Positions 48,994 through 57,605 of a stretch of 64,000 nt of DNA are shown here, piece by piece. How positions within the stretch are numbered: the first letter of the stretch is position 1; the number at the start of each line of letters is the position of its first letter. Location: contig CACXHB010000015.1 in assembly GCA_902767315.1 (NCBI GenBank), positions 1-64,000 on the forward strand. Reading direction: 5' to 3'. This DNA comes from an uncultured Eubacteriales bacterium (GTDB lineage Bacteria > Bacillota > Clostridia > Christensenellales > Aristaeellaceae). The notes under the pieces are model-generated. The model was not told where the DNA came from. It did not search any database and saw only the letters and a program-made list of their open reading frames with translations. Made by a program: the position numbers and the translations under genes.

Positions 48994-49686
48994 TTATTGT
49001 CCGTAATAGGCGTTGGGGCCATGCTTGCGCAGGAAGTGCTTATCCGCCACGTGCTGGGGCAGCGATTCCGCGCCGGCATTGACGGCATAGGTCCACATGG
49101 CCATCTTGGCCACTTCTTCCAATACCACCGCGTGGTAAACCGACTGCGCCGCGTCCTTTCCCCAGGTAAAAGGGCCGTGGCCGGCGCAAAGCACCGCCGG
49201 GGTGTGCACGGGATTGCGGCCCCGGAAGGTTTCCACGATCACCTTGCCGGTGTTTTTCTCGTAGGCCTGTTCCACTTCTTCCTTCGTCAGATGCCGGGTC
49301 ACCGGCACATCGCCATGGAAATAATCCGCGTGGGTGGTGCCCAGGCAGGGAATGCCCCGGCAGGCCTGAGCCCAGGCGGTGGCCGCCGGCGAATGGGTGT
49401 GGGTCACGCCGCCGATGCCCTCAAAGGCCCGGTAAAGCTCTACGTGGGTGGGGGTGTCGGAAGAGGGCTTATAGCGGTCCTCCAGGGCCCTGCCCGTTTC
49501 CACATCCACCGCCACCATCATTTCGCCGGTCAGTTCTTCATAGGGCACGCCGCTGGGCTTGATGACGAAAATACCCTTTTCCCGGTCCAATTGGGAAACG
49601 TTTCCCCAGGTGTAAACCACCAGTCCCTTTCTGGCCAGCTCCAGATTCGCCTGGCAGCACATTTCCTTGAGCTCTTTGATTCCCAT
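48994..49686 (-). CDS. araD: L-ribulose-5-phosphate 4-epimerase
   Basis: A 230-residue zinc aldolase-like epimerase that converts L-ribulose 5-phosphate to D-xylulose 5-phosphate, the entry of arabinose carbon into the pentose phosphate pathway. Diagnostic segments are GNVSQLDREKG, KPSGVPYEELT, the zinc histidines in THTHSPAATAWAQ, HADYFHGDVPVTR and AGHGPFTWGKDAAQSVYHAV. A promoter lies at 49764-49792. It is followed by the degenerate ABC ATPase gene. No araA or araB is adjacent; the isomerase-like gene at 10975 is far away. Confidence 0.95.
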   Translation of the reverse strand: MGIKELKEMCCQANLELARKGLVVYTWGNVSQLDREKGIFVIKPSGVPYEELTGEMMVAVDVETGRALEDRYKPSSDTPTHVELYRAFEGIGGVTHTHSPAATAWAQACRGIPCLGTTHADYFHGDVPVTRHLTKEEVEQAYEKNTGKVIVETFRGRNPVHTPAVLCAGHGPFTWGKDAAQSVYHAVVLEEVAKMAMWTYAVNAGAESLPQHVADKHFLRKHGPNAYYGQ

Positions 49687-49763
49687 ACTATCCCCTCTCG
49701 CATCCCAATTTCGTTTGTTTTCATCTGCCGCCGATATCGGCGTGCAATATTACTTCAACGTAA

Positions 49764-49792
49764 ATTATAACACAGTTTCCATCAGGATTCAA
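49764..49792 (-). promoter_or_regulatory. Promoter of araD
   Basis: On the minus strand, -35 TTGAAT (49787-49792) and -10 TATAAT (49764-49769) are 17 nt apart, about 80 nt before the araD start. Confidence 0.7.
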
Positions 49793-49936
49793 CACTTCCC
49801 CGCCAAAAAGAAAAATACCGCAAACCGGGATAAAAAATCGAAAAAATACCGTCTAATTCAAAAAAGGGGTTTCTCTTGACGGCCCTTTTGTATTATAATA
49901 GAAGTGGATTATCGTACTGATTGGGAGGCGTTGCAA

Positions 49937-50812
49937 ATGGCAAAATTGTGGGAATACTTTGCGCAGGTGACAAGTCTGTTTGCTTCGCTGTTTACCCAGC
50001 CCGACTGGCGGGACTGGCTGGACATCGCGCTGATGGCCATCCTGATTTATCAGGGGCTGAAGCTTCTGATGCGCACCCGGGCCAATTCCGTTTTCAAGGG
50101 CATCGCCATTGTGCTGGTGCTGGCGTGGATCAGCGACCAGTTGCAATTGCATTCCATCAGCTGGCTGCTGCAATTGGTCATCAACACCGGAATTCTGGTG
50201 CTGGTGATCCTGTTTCAGCCGGAGCTGCGGCGAATGCTGGACCAGATCGGCCGATCCAAAATCACCAAGCAGGTTTTCACCTCTCAGCGAAAGCACCGGG
50301 CGGAACATTCCGAGCAGGTGGTTTCTGAAATCGTCAAGGCGCTGACCAACATGGCCCGCAAGCGCATCGGCGCGCTGATCGTCATCGAACGGCAGACCGC
50401 CCTTTCCGACATCGCCGAATCCGGCACCCATATCGACGCGGAAATTTCCGATCCCCTGATCGAAAACATTTTCGAACCCAACACGCCCCTGCACGACGGC
50501 GCGGTCATCATCCGGGGCGAGCGGATTCTGGCGGCGGCCTGCATTCTGCAATTGTCTGAGGACTATTCCATCAGCCGGGAGCTGGGTACCCGCCACCGGG
50601 CGGCCATCGGCATGACCGAGGCCACCGACGCGGTAACCCTGATCGTTTCCGAAGAAACCGGCATCATTTCCATGGCCCGGGAGGGCCGCCTGACCCGGTA
50701 TCTGGACGCAAAATCCCTGACCATACTTCTTTCGGAGCTGTTTGCCCCGGATTCCCTGACGCCCACCTGGCTGAGCATGATTCGTCGGAAGGAGGAGCAT
50801 CATGAAGGATAA
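49937..50812 (+). CDS. cdaA: Diadenylate cyclase CdaA
   Basis: A 291-residue membrane enzyme that makes c-di-AMP from two ATP. Three N-terminal membrane helices (WLDIALMAILIYQGLKLLM, GIAIVLVLAWISDQLQL, LQLVINTGILVLVILF) precede the DAC domain with active-site motifs PLHDGAVII and GTRHRAAIG. ATG 49937 follows GGGAGG. It overlaps cdaR by 11 nt, the conserved order in Bacillota. An extended -10-like TATAAT lies near 49893. Confidence 0.97.
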   Translation: MAKLWEYFAQVTSLFASLFTQPDWRDWLDIALMAILIYQGLKLLMRTRANSVFKGIAIVLVLAWISDQLQLHSISWLLQLVINTGILVLVILFQPELRRMLDQIGRSKITKQVFTSQRKHRAEHSEQVVSEIVKALTNMARKRIGALIVIERQTALSDIAESGTHIDAEISDPLIENIFEPNTPLHDGAVIIRGERILAAACILQLSEDYSISRELGTRHRAAIGMTEATDAVTLIVSEETGIISMAREGRLTRYLDAKSLTILLSELFAPDSLTPTWLSMIRRKEEHHEG

Positions 50813-52073
50813 ATTCCGCTCTCTTCTGAAATCCCTGTGGGGCGTGCTTTCCCGGAACGTGGCGCTGAAGCTTCTGTCGATTCTGTTCGCCATCATGGTG
50901 TGGAGTTACGTCATTTCCACCAATCCTTCCATCACCCGCACCAAAACCATCGACGGCATTACCGGCTACGTCACCGGCCAGGCCACCCTGGAGGTATACG
51001 ACCTGGCGCTGCTCACCGACCCCACCCAGGAGCTCAGCGACGTAACCGTCACCGTGCAGGTGCCCCAGTCCTCCCTTTCCCTGGCCACCAGCGATAACAT
51101 TCAGGTGACGCTGGATATTTCTTCCGTGCGCACCGCCGGAACCCAGGAAGTGCCCCTGAAGGCTACCTCCAGTTACGGCAAGGTGGTCAGCGTCTATCCC
51201 GCCAGCCTGAACCTCACCTTTGAGGCGCTGGACTCCCGTTCCGTGCCGGTGAACGTGCAGATGAACGGCGCGGAGGACGGCTACTGGTACAACGTTTCCC
51301 GCATGAATCCCCAGCAGATTACCATTTCCGGCGCCACCAGTCTGGTGCAGAGCCTTTCCTCCGCCATGGTGACCGCGGACATGTCCGGGCGTACCGCCTC
51401 CTTCAGCACCTCCAGCGCCATCGAACTGATGGACAGCTCCGGCAATCCCATCTCCACCTCCATGCTGAACCGTTCCGCCACTTCCGTTTCTCTGGGAGTG
51501 GACGTGTACCCCACCAAGGAGCTGGAGGTTTCCACCGCCACCGACGACGTGCTGCTGGGCCAGGTGGCTCCCGGGTACATCGTGGAATCCATCACCTGCA
51601 AGCCCCAGACCGTCACCGTGGCCGGGGAACAGTCCCTGCTGGACAGCCTGGACAATCTGGTGATCGAGCCCATCGAAATCGACAACCCCAACCAGTCCTT
51701 CACCAAGCGGGCCAACATCGCCACCCTGGCGGATTTGAAATACATTTCCTCCGAACAGGTGTACATCACCGTGCAGATTGCCGAAGAAACCACCGGCGGC
51801 TGGATCGAGGGCGCGAAGATTCAATTCCTGGGCAAGGACGATGGACTGCTTCTGTCCTGGCAGGACAAAACCGTGGACATCCACGTCACCGGTCCCCGCA
51901 GCAAGGTGGAGGCCCTGGTGGAAAACGGCGTCACCGTCACCGTGGATCTCACGGGGCTGGGCGAGGGCACGTATGATCTGCCCGTCACCATCAACGAATC
52001 CGATTATCCCGGCGTGGTGTTCGAACCCGACACCACCAAAATCAACGTAACCCTGCAAAAAGACTCCGAATAG
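50802..52073 (+). CDS. cdaR: CdaR/YbbR-domain regulator of CdaA
   Basis: A 423-residue membrane-anchored protein. The N-terminal helix (ALKLLSILFAIMVWSYVIS) is followed by four extracytoplasmic YbbR-like beta repeats of about 85-95 residues. In Bacillota this protein binds and tunes CdaA. Its start lies inside the end of cdaA. The usual third gene, glmM, is not adjacent here; a small membrane-protein gene follows instead. Confidence 0.93.
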   Translation: MKDKFRSLLKSLWGVLSRNVALKLLSILFAIMVWSYVISTNPSITRTKTIDGITGYVTGQATLEVYDLALLTDPTQELSDVTVTVQVPQSSLSLATSDNIQVTLDISSVRTAGTQEVPLKATSSYGKVVSVYPASLNLTFEALDSRSVPVNVQMNGAEDGYWYNVSRMNPQQITISGATSLVQSLSSAMVTADMSGRTASFSTSSAIELMDSSGNPISTSMLNRSATSVSLGVDVYPTKELEVSTATDDVLLGQVAPGYIVESITCKPQTVTVAGEQSLLDSLDNLVIEPIEIDNPNQSFTKRANIATLADLKYISSEQVYITVQIAEETTGGWIEGAKIQFLGKDDGLLLSWQDKTVDIHVTGPRSKVEALVENGVTVTVDLTGLGEGTYDLPVTINESDYPGVVFEPDTTKINVTLQKDSE

Positions 52074-52085
52074 AGGTGATTTACC

Positions 52086-52619
52086 ATGGGCTCCACCGCC
52101 GTAATGAACGGCCTGCTGGGCTGGCTGAAGGCCCTGGCCGTATGGATATTGGGACTTTTCGATCTGGCGGGCACTTCCGGCTTTTCGCCCCTGAAGTGGC
52201 TTTCGGATCACTGGCTGGTGCTGCTGATTGTGTTACTGACCGCCGGCGTGGTGCTGGATTTTCTGGTCTGGCTGGTGCGCTGGCGCCCTTACTGGGCCTG
52301 GTTCCGGAAAAAGCACATCGTCATTGACGACGAAAACTTCTTCGCCGGGGAAGACCTGGTGGATTCCGGGCTGTACGACCCTTCCCTTTTTCAGGAAAGC
52401 CGTCCCCGCCGCCGGGCCGCGCCTTCTCAGGTGACCCGCCGGCCCGATCCCCAGCGGAAAAAGGGGCCCGCACCCCGGCGCAGCGCCCGGCCCGATCCCC
52501 TTTTCACTGTTTCTCCGGATACCGCCCGGAAAAATTCCGAGGACGCGGTGTTCAACGTTTCCGATTTGCCCGTTTCCCGGGACGAGCTGGCTTACCGAAA
52601 AAGCCAGCAGCATGATTGA
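52086..52619 (+). CDS. Hypothetical membrane protein with basic tail
   Basis: A 177-residue protein with two membrane helices (LKALAVWILGLFDLAG and WLVLLIVLLTAGVVLDFLVWL) and a low-complexity, Arg/Pro-rich C-terminal half (RPRRRAAPSQVTRRPDPQRK) likely disordered in the cytoplasm. Starts 12 nt after cdaR with GAGGTGA upstream. Not a family I recognise; its position in the CdaA operon suggests an envelope-linked role. Confidence 0.75.
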   Translation: MGSTAVMNGLLGWLKALAVWILGLFDLAGTSGFSPLKWLSDHWLVLLIVLLTAGVVLDFLVWLVRWRPYWAWFRKKHIVIDDENFFAGEDLVDSGLYDPSLFQESRPRRRAAPSQVTRRPDPQRKKGPAPRRSARPDPLFTVSPDTARKNSEDAVFNVSDLPVSRDELAYRKSQQHD

Positions 52620-52640
52620 TTTCTGTTCCTTCACGGCGGG

Positions 52641-52670
52641 GGGCGGCGCAACCCGCCCTTCGCTTCTTTT
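52641..52670 (+). terminator. Probable terminator after the cdaA operon
   Basis: GGGCGG (52641-52646) pairs with CCGCCC (52653-52658) and is followed by a T-rich stretch to 52670. Confidence 0.45.
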
Positions 52671-52719
52671 GCGTTTCAGGGCATACTATAGTCGATAACG
52701 AGCAACGAGGTATCCGAAT

Positions 52720-53970
52720 TTGAGCCTTCTTCAAAAATTCTTTCCGACAGTTGCCGCGGTAGCGGCCACGGTGGCCTTCGTGCTGGCCCTGGGGTGGTAT
52801 TTGTATCGCTATTTTTCCACCGCCCGCGTTTCGGCCCGGCCCGAGTCCCGGAAGGGGCTGTCCGTCTGGCAGGCGTTTCTCTGGGTGCTGGCGGCTTTTG
52901 TGGTTTCCCGGCTGCTTCTGTGGCTGGGCGGACTGGCGGGCGCATGGCTCAACGATTCCGCCTCCGCCTATCTTGCCCGCCCCAGCGTCTTCTGGACCCG
53001 TTGGGACGCGAACCACTACGTGGGATTGATTCGCAACTGGTACGTCAACACCGGCGACCCCCGGTTCCACATTGTGTTTTTCCCGCTGTATCCCCTGCTG
53101 GGCCGGGGGCTGTATCTGGCAACGGGACTGGAGCCGGAAATCTGCGCTTATCTGATCTCCAACGCGGCGTTTCTGGGCTGCGGACTGCTGATGTATCTGC
53201 TGGCGGCGGATACCTACGGCCCAGGGGCGGGCATGCGGGCCATGTGGCTGTTGATGCTCAGCCCGCTGACGCTGTTCTGCTCTTTGCCCTATACGGAATC
53301 GGTCTTTCTGCTTTCCACCCTGGCGGCGGTTTACGCGGCCCGACGGGGCAAGTTCTTCTGGGCCGTGTGCTTCGGAGCCCTCAGCGCCAACGCCCGCATG
53401 TGCGGCATGGCCACCGCCGTTCCCATTTTCTACGAATTGCTGCGGCAATCTCCCCGGAAGGACGTGAAGCATTTCCTGTTTTCCGCCCTGAAGGTGCTGC
53501 CGGTTTCCCTGGGGCTGCTGGCCTATCTGGGGCTGAACTGGCAGGTCACGGGCGACCCCTTCCGCTTTCTCACCTATCAGTCCGAGCACTGGAGCCAGAA
53601 TTTCGGCAGCCTGTGGAACACGGTGGAGTACACCGCCCGCAACGCCCTGGAATTTCACCTGTTTTCCTATCGCATCGGCGTATGGATTCCCCAGCTCATC
53701 GCCATTTTCCTGACGCTGGCGCTGTTTTGGGCGGTCTGGCGGCGGGCGTATCCCGGCGACATGGGCTACGGGCTGATTTATTTCTACGTGTCCGTGGCGC
53801 CCACCTGGCTGCTCAGCGGTCCCCGGTATCTCACGGCGCTGTACGCCGTTTATCCCGCTCTTGCGGTGCTGTTGCGCAAAAAAGCGGCCTTTGCGCTGCT
53901 GGCGATTGCGTTTGGGCTGTTGTGCCTGGTCAGCGGCGGCATGTTCGCCGGATACGGCTGCATCTTGTAA
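52720..53970 (+). CDS. Mannosyltransferase-family (PIG-V-like) membrane protein
   Basis: A 416-residue polytopic membrane protein with about nine helices, starting from TTG 52720 (CGAGGT upstream). It contains FWTRWDANHYVGLIRNWYVN near the first long loop, the pattern of PIG-V-like mannosyltransferases that use lipid-linked sugar donors, and FFPLYPLLGRGLY and NARMCGMATAVPIFYELL. Substrate unknown; a role in surface glycan assembly is likely. Starts a run with the SGNH hydrolase and alcohol dehydrogenase genes. Confidence 0.8.
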   Translation: MSLLQKFFPTVAAVAATVAFVLALGWYLYRYFSTARVSARPESRKGLSVWQAFLWVLAAFVVSRLLLWLGGLAGAWLNDSASAYLARPSVFWTRWDANHYVGLIRNWYVNTGDPRFHIVFFPLYPLLGRGLYLATGLEPEICAYLISNAAFLGCGLLMYLLAADTYGPGAGMRAMWLLMLSPLTLFCSLPYTESVFLLSTLAAVYAARRGKFFWAVCFGALSANARMCGMATAVPIFYELLRQSPRKDVKHFLFSALKVLPVSLGLLAYLGLNWQVTGDPFRFLTYQSEHWSQNFGSLWNTVEYTARNALEFHLFSYRIGVWIPQLIAIFLTLALFWAVWRRAYPGDMGYGLIYFYVSVAPTWLLSGPRYLTALYAVYPALAVLLRKKAAFALLAIAFGLLCLVSGGMFAGYGCIL

Positions 53971-53988
53971 ACACAACGGAGGTGCTTT

Positions 53989-54630
53989 ATGAAAAAGCGC
54001 ATTCTCTGCTTTGGCGATTCCAACACCTGGGGCTACATGACCTCCGGCGGCCGTTTCGACGAAGAAACCCGCTGGCCCATGCGCCTGGAAAAGCTGCTGG
54101 GGCCGGAGTACACCGTCATCGAGGAAGGGTTCAACGGCCGCACCTGCGTCTTCGACGACCCCATCGAGGGCGGCTACAAAAGCGGGCTGACCTACCTGCC
54201 GCCCTGCGTCATGAGCCATTCTCCCCTGGATCTGGTGATTCTGATGCTGGGCACCAACGATTTGAAAAAGCGCTTCGGCATGACGGCCTTCACCATCGGC
54301 GGCGGAGTCACGGCGCTGGTCAAGGCCGCCCGGCTGCACGCCATGAACGCCGAGGGCCTGCCGCCGAAGATCCTCATCGTCGCGCCGCCCCCTGTGGCGG
54401 AAAACATGATGGAAACCCGCCACGCGCCCATCTTTGGGGAGGATTCCATCGCCGTTTCCCGGGAACTGGGGCCGGAGCTGCGCCGGGTGGCCAAGCTCAT
54501 GCGCTGTGAATTTCTGGACGCGGCCCCCTACGGCGAGGTCTCCCGGGCGGACGCGGTACACATGACCCGGGAGGGGCATCTGCGTCTGGCGAAAGCTCTG
54601 TGCGAAAAGGTTTTGGAAATTCTGAAATAA
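53989..54630 (+). CDS. SGNH/GDSL hydrolase family protein
   Basis: A 213-residue esterase-like enzyme. Block I is ILCFGDSNTWGYMTS (nucleophile Ser), Glu-Gly in EEGFNGRTC (block II), LMLGTNDLKKRFG (block III Asn) and ADAVHMTREGHLRLA (block V, Asp and His). No signal peptide, so cytoplasmic. It starts 18 nt after the mannosyltransferase gene with GGAGG upstream. Confidence 0.93.
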   Translation: MKKRILCFGDSNTWGYMTSGGRFDEETRWPMRLEKLLGPEYTVIEEGFNGRTCVFDDPIEGGYKSGLTYLPPCVMSHSPLDLVILMLGTNDLKKRFGMTAFTIGGGVTALVKAARLHAMNAEGLPPKILIVAPPPVAENMMETRHAPIFGEDSIAVSRELGPELRRVAKLMRCEFLDAAPYGEVSRADAVHMTREGHLRLAKALCEKVLEILK

Positions 54631-54651
54631 ATACATAAGGAGGAACCCAAA

Positions 54652-55833
54652 ATGTTGAACTTCACCTTCTGCGTACCCACCAAATTCGTCTTCGGTCATG
54701 GCGTAGAAAAGGAAACCGGCCGGGAACTGAAGGCCCTGGGCGCGAAAAAGGTATTGATTCATTACGGCGGCGGCTCCGTCATCCGTTCAGGCCTGATGCA
54801 GACCGTGACCGACGCGCTGGACGCCGAGGGCATTGCCCACGTTTCCCTGGGCGGCGTAAAGCCCAATCCCCGGGCCTCTCTGGTCTATGAAGGCATCGAA
54901 TTGGGCCGCCGGGAGGGCGTGGATTTCATTCTGGCCGTAGGCGGCGGTTCCGCCCTGGACAGCGCCAAGGCCATCGCCCTGGGCATTCCCTATGAGGGAG
55001 ATTTCTGGGATCTTTGGACCGGCAAGGCCGCACCCGCGGCCCGCATTCCCGTGGGCTCGGTGCTGACCCTGGCCGCCACCGGCAGCGAATCCTCCAACAG
55101 CGCCGTCATCACCCGGGAAGACACCAGGGAGAAGGTGGGCCTGAACCACCAGCTGAACCGCCCGGTGCTGGCCATCATGGATCCGGAACTGACCATGACC
55201 CTGCCCCCCTATCAGACCGCCTGCGGCGCGACGGACATCATGGCCCACGCCATGGAGCGTTATTTCACCAACGAAACGGAAGTGGACGTGACCGACCGGC
55301 TGTGCGAGGCCGTGATCTCCACCGTCATTCGCGCCGCCCGCATCGCCATGAAGGACCCCAGGAATTACGAAGCCCGGGCCAACCTCATGTGGGCGGGCAC
55401 CATCGCCCATAACGACACCGTGGGCGTGGGCCGCCTGGGAGACTTCGCCAGCCATCGCATTGAGCACGAGCTTTCCGCCATGTACGACGTGGCTCACGGC
55501 GCGGGCCTGGCGGTGATCTTCCCCGCCTGGATGCGCTATCATCTGGAAACCGGCCATAATATCATGCGGCTGGCCCAGTTCGCCGTGCGCATCTGGCATT
55601 GCGAGATGAATTTCGAAAATCCCGCCGAAACCGCCCTGCGGGGCATCGAGGCCTACGAAGGTTTCCTGAAGGAAATCGGCATGCCCATCACCATGAAGGA
55701 ACTGGGCGCCCGCACCGAGGACATTCCCGAACTGACCCGCCGGGTGCGCCGTTCTCCCGACGGCACCGTGGGCCAGTTCCAGAAGCTGGACGACGCAGCC
55801 ATCGAGCGAATCTTCCGCATTGCCGACCGATAA
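54652..55833 (+). CDS. Iron-containing alcohol dehydrogenase
   Basis: A 393-residue group III alcohol dehydrogenase resembling butanol dehydrogenases. It starts NFTFCVPTKFVFGHG; the NAD(P)-binding GGGSALDSAKAIALG and the metal-ligand regions ATDIMAHAMERYFT and RIEHELSAMYDVAHGAGLA are present with their Asp and His residues. AAGGAGG precedes the ATG. It reduces aldehydes to alcohols, typical of fermentative clostridia. Confidence 0.94.
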   Translation: MLNFTFCVPTKFVFGHGVEKETGRELKALGAKKVLIHYGGGSVIRSGLMQTVTDALDAEGIAHVSLGGVKPNPRASLVYEGIELGRREGVDFILAVGGGSALDSAKAIALGIPYEGDFWDLWTGKAAPAARIPVGSVLTLAATGSESSNSAVITREDTREKVGLNHQLNRPVLAIMDPELTMTLPPYQTACGATDIMAHAMERYFTNETEVDVTDRLCEAVISTVIRAARIAMKDPRNYEARANLMWAGTIAHNDTVGVGRLGDFASHRIEHELSAMYDVAHGAGLAVIFPAWMRYHLETGHNIMRLAQFAVRIWHCEMNFENPAETALRGIEAYEGFLKEIGMPITMKELGARTEDIPELTRRVRRSPDGTVGQFQKLDDAAIERIFRIADR

Positions 55834-55842
55834 AATTCCGCA

Positions 55843-55875
55843 AAAAGGCCCGGTCATACGCGTATGGCCGGGCTA
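55843..55875. terminator. Strong hairpin after the dehydrogenase gene
   Basis: GCCCGG and CCGGGC arms enclose the palindrome CATACGCGTATG. The T-run is on the minus strand (CCTTTTTGC); on the plus strand only the hairpin is present, so termination of the upstream gene may be partial. Confidence 0.45.
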
Positions 55876-55917
55876 TCGGCAGGTTCGTCCGTTTTCTTTC
55901 GGGAAACAGACGGAAGC

Positions 55918-55943
55918 CCCGGGGCGGAGGGGTTTGCCCCGGG
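55918..55943. repeat. GC-rich inverted repeat in intergenic region
   Basis: CCCGGGGC (55918-55925) and GCCCCGGG (55936-55943) form an 8-bp stem with a 10-nt loop, just upstream of a mini-ORF with a good ribosome-binding site. Function unknown. Confidence 0.45.
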
Positions 55944-55967
55944 ACCTCTGAAGGAGAAAGTTTTTCC

Positions 55968-56015
55968 ATGAAGCTCTATGTAAACGGAGGATTCTTCTTC
56001 CCTGCCGATGAATAA
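55968..56015 (+). CDS. Possible 15-residue leader peptide
   Basis: ATG at 55968 follows GAAGGAGAAAG and encodes MKLYVNGGFFFPADE before a TAA. It sits in the 290-nt gap before yqfC. It could be a leader ORF or a relic; there is no other support. Confidence 0.25.
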   Translation: MKLYVNGGFFFPADE

Positions 56016-56119
56016 AGTATATCCTGAAATTTTTGCCGGGATATGTCCGATTTGTAAACGATGACGGCGTTTTGTTTTGGACTGATGCGCCGCTCCCCGC
56101 CCGCATAAGCTATTGGCGG

Positions 56120-56425
56120 GTGATATGCTTGAAAAAACGCCGTTTTCGCGCCGGCCGGCTTCGGGACATTCCCGCGCTGACCTGGCTGGAGGAAGTCTCC
56201 TGTCCGCCCCGGGCCACCCTGGAAGGGCACTGCCGGGCGCTGATCGAAAATTATCGGGACATTGTGGAATTTTCCCCGGAAAAAATCCGCCTTTCTTCCC
56301 ATCAGGGAGAGATCGTGCTCGACGGGTCGGAGATGTGCCTTGCTCAGGTGCGCCCGGAATGCCTGATGGTGGTCGGGCGTATCGACAGCGTTTCCATGCC
56401 GGAGGGAGGCGCTGTCCATGGCTGA
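56120..56425 (+). CDS. yqfC: YabP/YqfC-family sporulation protein
   Basis: About 101 residues of a YqfC-like sporulation protein: LEEVSCPPRATLEGHCRALIE, NYRDIVEFSPEKIRLSSHQG, LVVG-like end MVVGRIDSVSMP. GTG 56120 or TTG 56129 are the likely starts; neither has a strong ribosome-binding site, GGCGGG being nearest. Upstream codons in the same frame to 56033 look noncoding. It overlaps yqfD by 8 nt, the conserved pair in endospore formers, where both are expressed in the mother cell. Confidence 0.85.
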   Translation: MICLKKRRFRAGRLRDIPALTWLEEVSCPPRATLEGHCRALIENYRDIVEFSPEKIRLSSHQGEIVLDGSEMCLAQVRPECLMVVGRIDSVSMPEGGAVHG

Positions 56426-57605
56426 CCGGGTACGAATGCGAATCTACGGACTCATGGGCGAACGCTTTCTCAACCGCGCCTTGCAGGAGTGCGTTTTTAT
56501 GGCCCGGGTGCGGCGAATCAACCGGCGCTGTCTGGAAATCGATGCGTCCATGCGAAACGCCAAAAGACTGACCGCTCTGGCGGAAAAATACCGCCTGAAA
56601 TGGGAAATCTGCGGCCGCAGAGGCCCCGCTGCGCTGGCAAATTGGGCCAAACGGCGCTGCACTCTGCCCGCGGCCTTCCTCACGGCGGCGGTGCTCAGCG
56701 CACTGTTCCTCAGCCGGGTGTGGAAAATCGACGTGCGCACCGTGGGCAACGCACCCCTTCCCGCCGGCGTGCAGGAAGCCCTGGCCGAAGCCGGGGTGTT
56801 CGTGGGAGCCTACGGCCCAGGCATTGACACGTCTCTGGCAGAATATCAACTGTGCGCCCTGCCCGGCTGCGCCTACGCCTCGGTGGTCCGAAAGGGGGCC
56901 TGGGTGGTGGCGGAGGTGGCGGGCGAATCGGCCCCGCCCCAGCTGTACGCGTTGGACGCGCCCAGAGATCTGGTGGCCGCCCGGGACGGCGTGGTGCTCT
57001 CCGTCAACGTAAAATCCGGCACCGCCCTGGTCAAGCCCGGCGACACCGTGCGCCGGGGACAGGTGCTCATTTCCGGCAGCGAACGGGTTTCAAAGGAAGA
57101 GACCCGGGGGGTGGCCGCCCTGGGCAGCGTGACGGCCCGCATCTGGTTCACCGCCCAGGGGGAGGCTCCCCTGTGCCGCCGGGAAATGCGCTACACCGGC
57201 CGGGAAAGCACCTCTACCTGTCTGAAGCTTATGGGGCTGGAGGCGCCGCTGACGCAGGGAGAGGATTTTCCCCTTTCCATCCAGAGCCAGGAAGAGCTGG
57301 ACGTGGGCGGGCTGTTTCTGCCGCTGCACATTCTGCGCACCCATCAGAAGGAATACCGGTGGGAAACCGTGGCGGAGGACCCCCAGGCCCTGAGGGCATC
57401 TCTGGCGGACGCCCTTCTGGCCCAATGCCAGGGAGAAATGGAATCCGCCGCCCTGGAAAACGCTGAAATCATTGACAAATGGACAGATTTCAGTATGATA
57501 ATAGAGGAGAGTATTCGAGCGCGGGCGGTGCTGGAAGTTTCGGCGGAAATCGCCGTTTCCCGCGGCAATTTGGAGGAACAGTCATTTTGGAAGGAAATCA
57601 GATGA
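56418..57605 (+). CDS. yqfD: Sporulation protein YqfD
   Basis: A 395-residue membrane protein. A short N-terminal cytoplasmic part precedes one membrane helix near residue 90 (LPAAFLTAAVLSALFL), and an extracytoplasmic region follows with a biotinyl/lipoyl-like VKPGDTVRRGQVLISG segment and a beta-rich tail. This layout is that of YqfD/SpoIV-type stage IV proteins. GGAGGGAGG precedes the ATG. The stop overlaps the phoH start (ATGA). Confidence 0.9.
   Translation: MADRVRMRIYGLMGERFLNRALQECVFMARVRRINRRCLEIDASMRNAKRLTALAEKYRLKWEICGRRGPAALANWAKRRCTLPAAFLTAAVLSALFLSRVWKIDVRTVGNAPLPAGVQEALAEAGVFVGAYGPGIDTSLAEYQLCALPGCAYASVVRKGAWVVAEVAGESAPPQLYALDAPRDLVAARDGVVLSVNVKSGTALVKPGDTVRRGQVLISGSERVSKEETRGVAALGSVTARIWFTAQGEAPLCRREMRYTGRESTSTCLKLMGLEAPLTQGEDFPLSIQSQEELDVGGLFLPLHILRTHQKEYRWETVAEDPQALRASLADALLAQCQGEMESAALENAEIIDKWTDFSMIIEESIRARAVLEVSAEIAVSRGNLEEQSFWKEIR

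Noticed and set aside
55854-56849. A 331-codon minus-strand frame across the yqfC/yqfD region
   Set aside because: It is antisense to yqfC and yqfD, which have clear family signatures, and its translation shows no recognisable domain.
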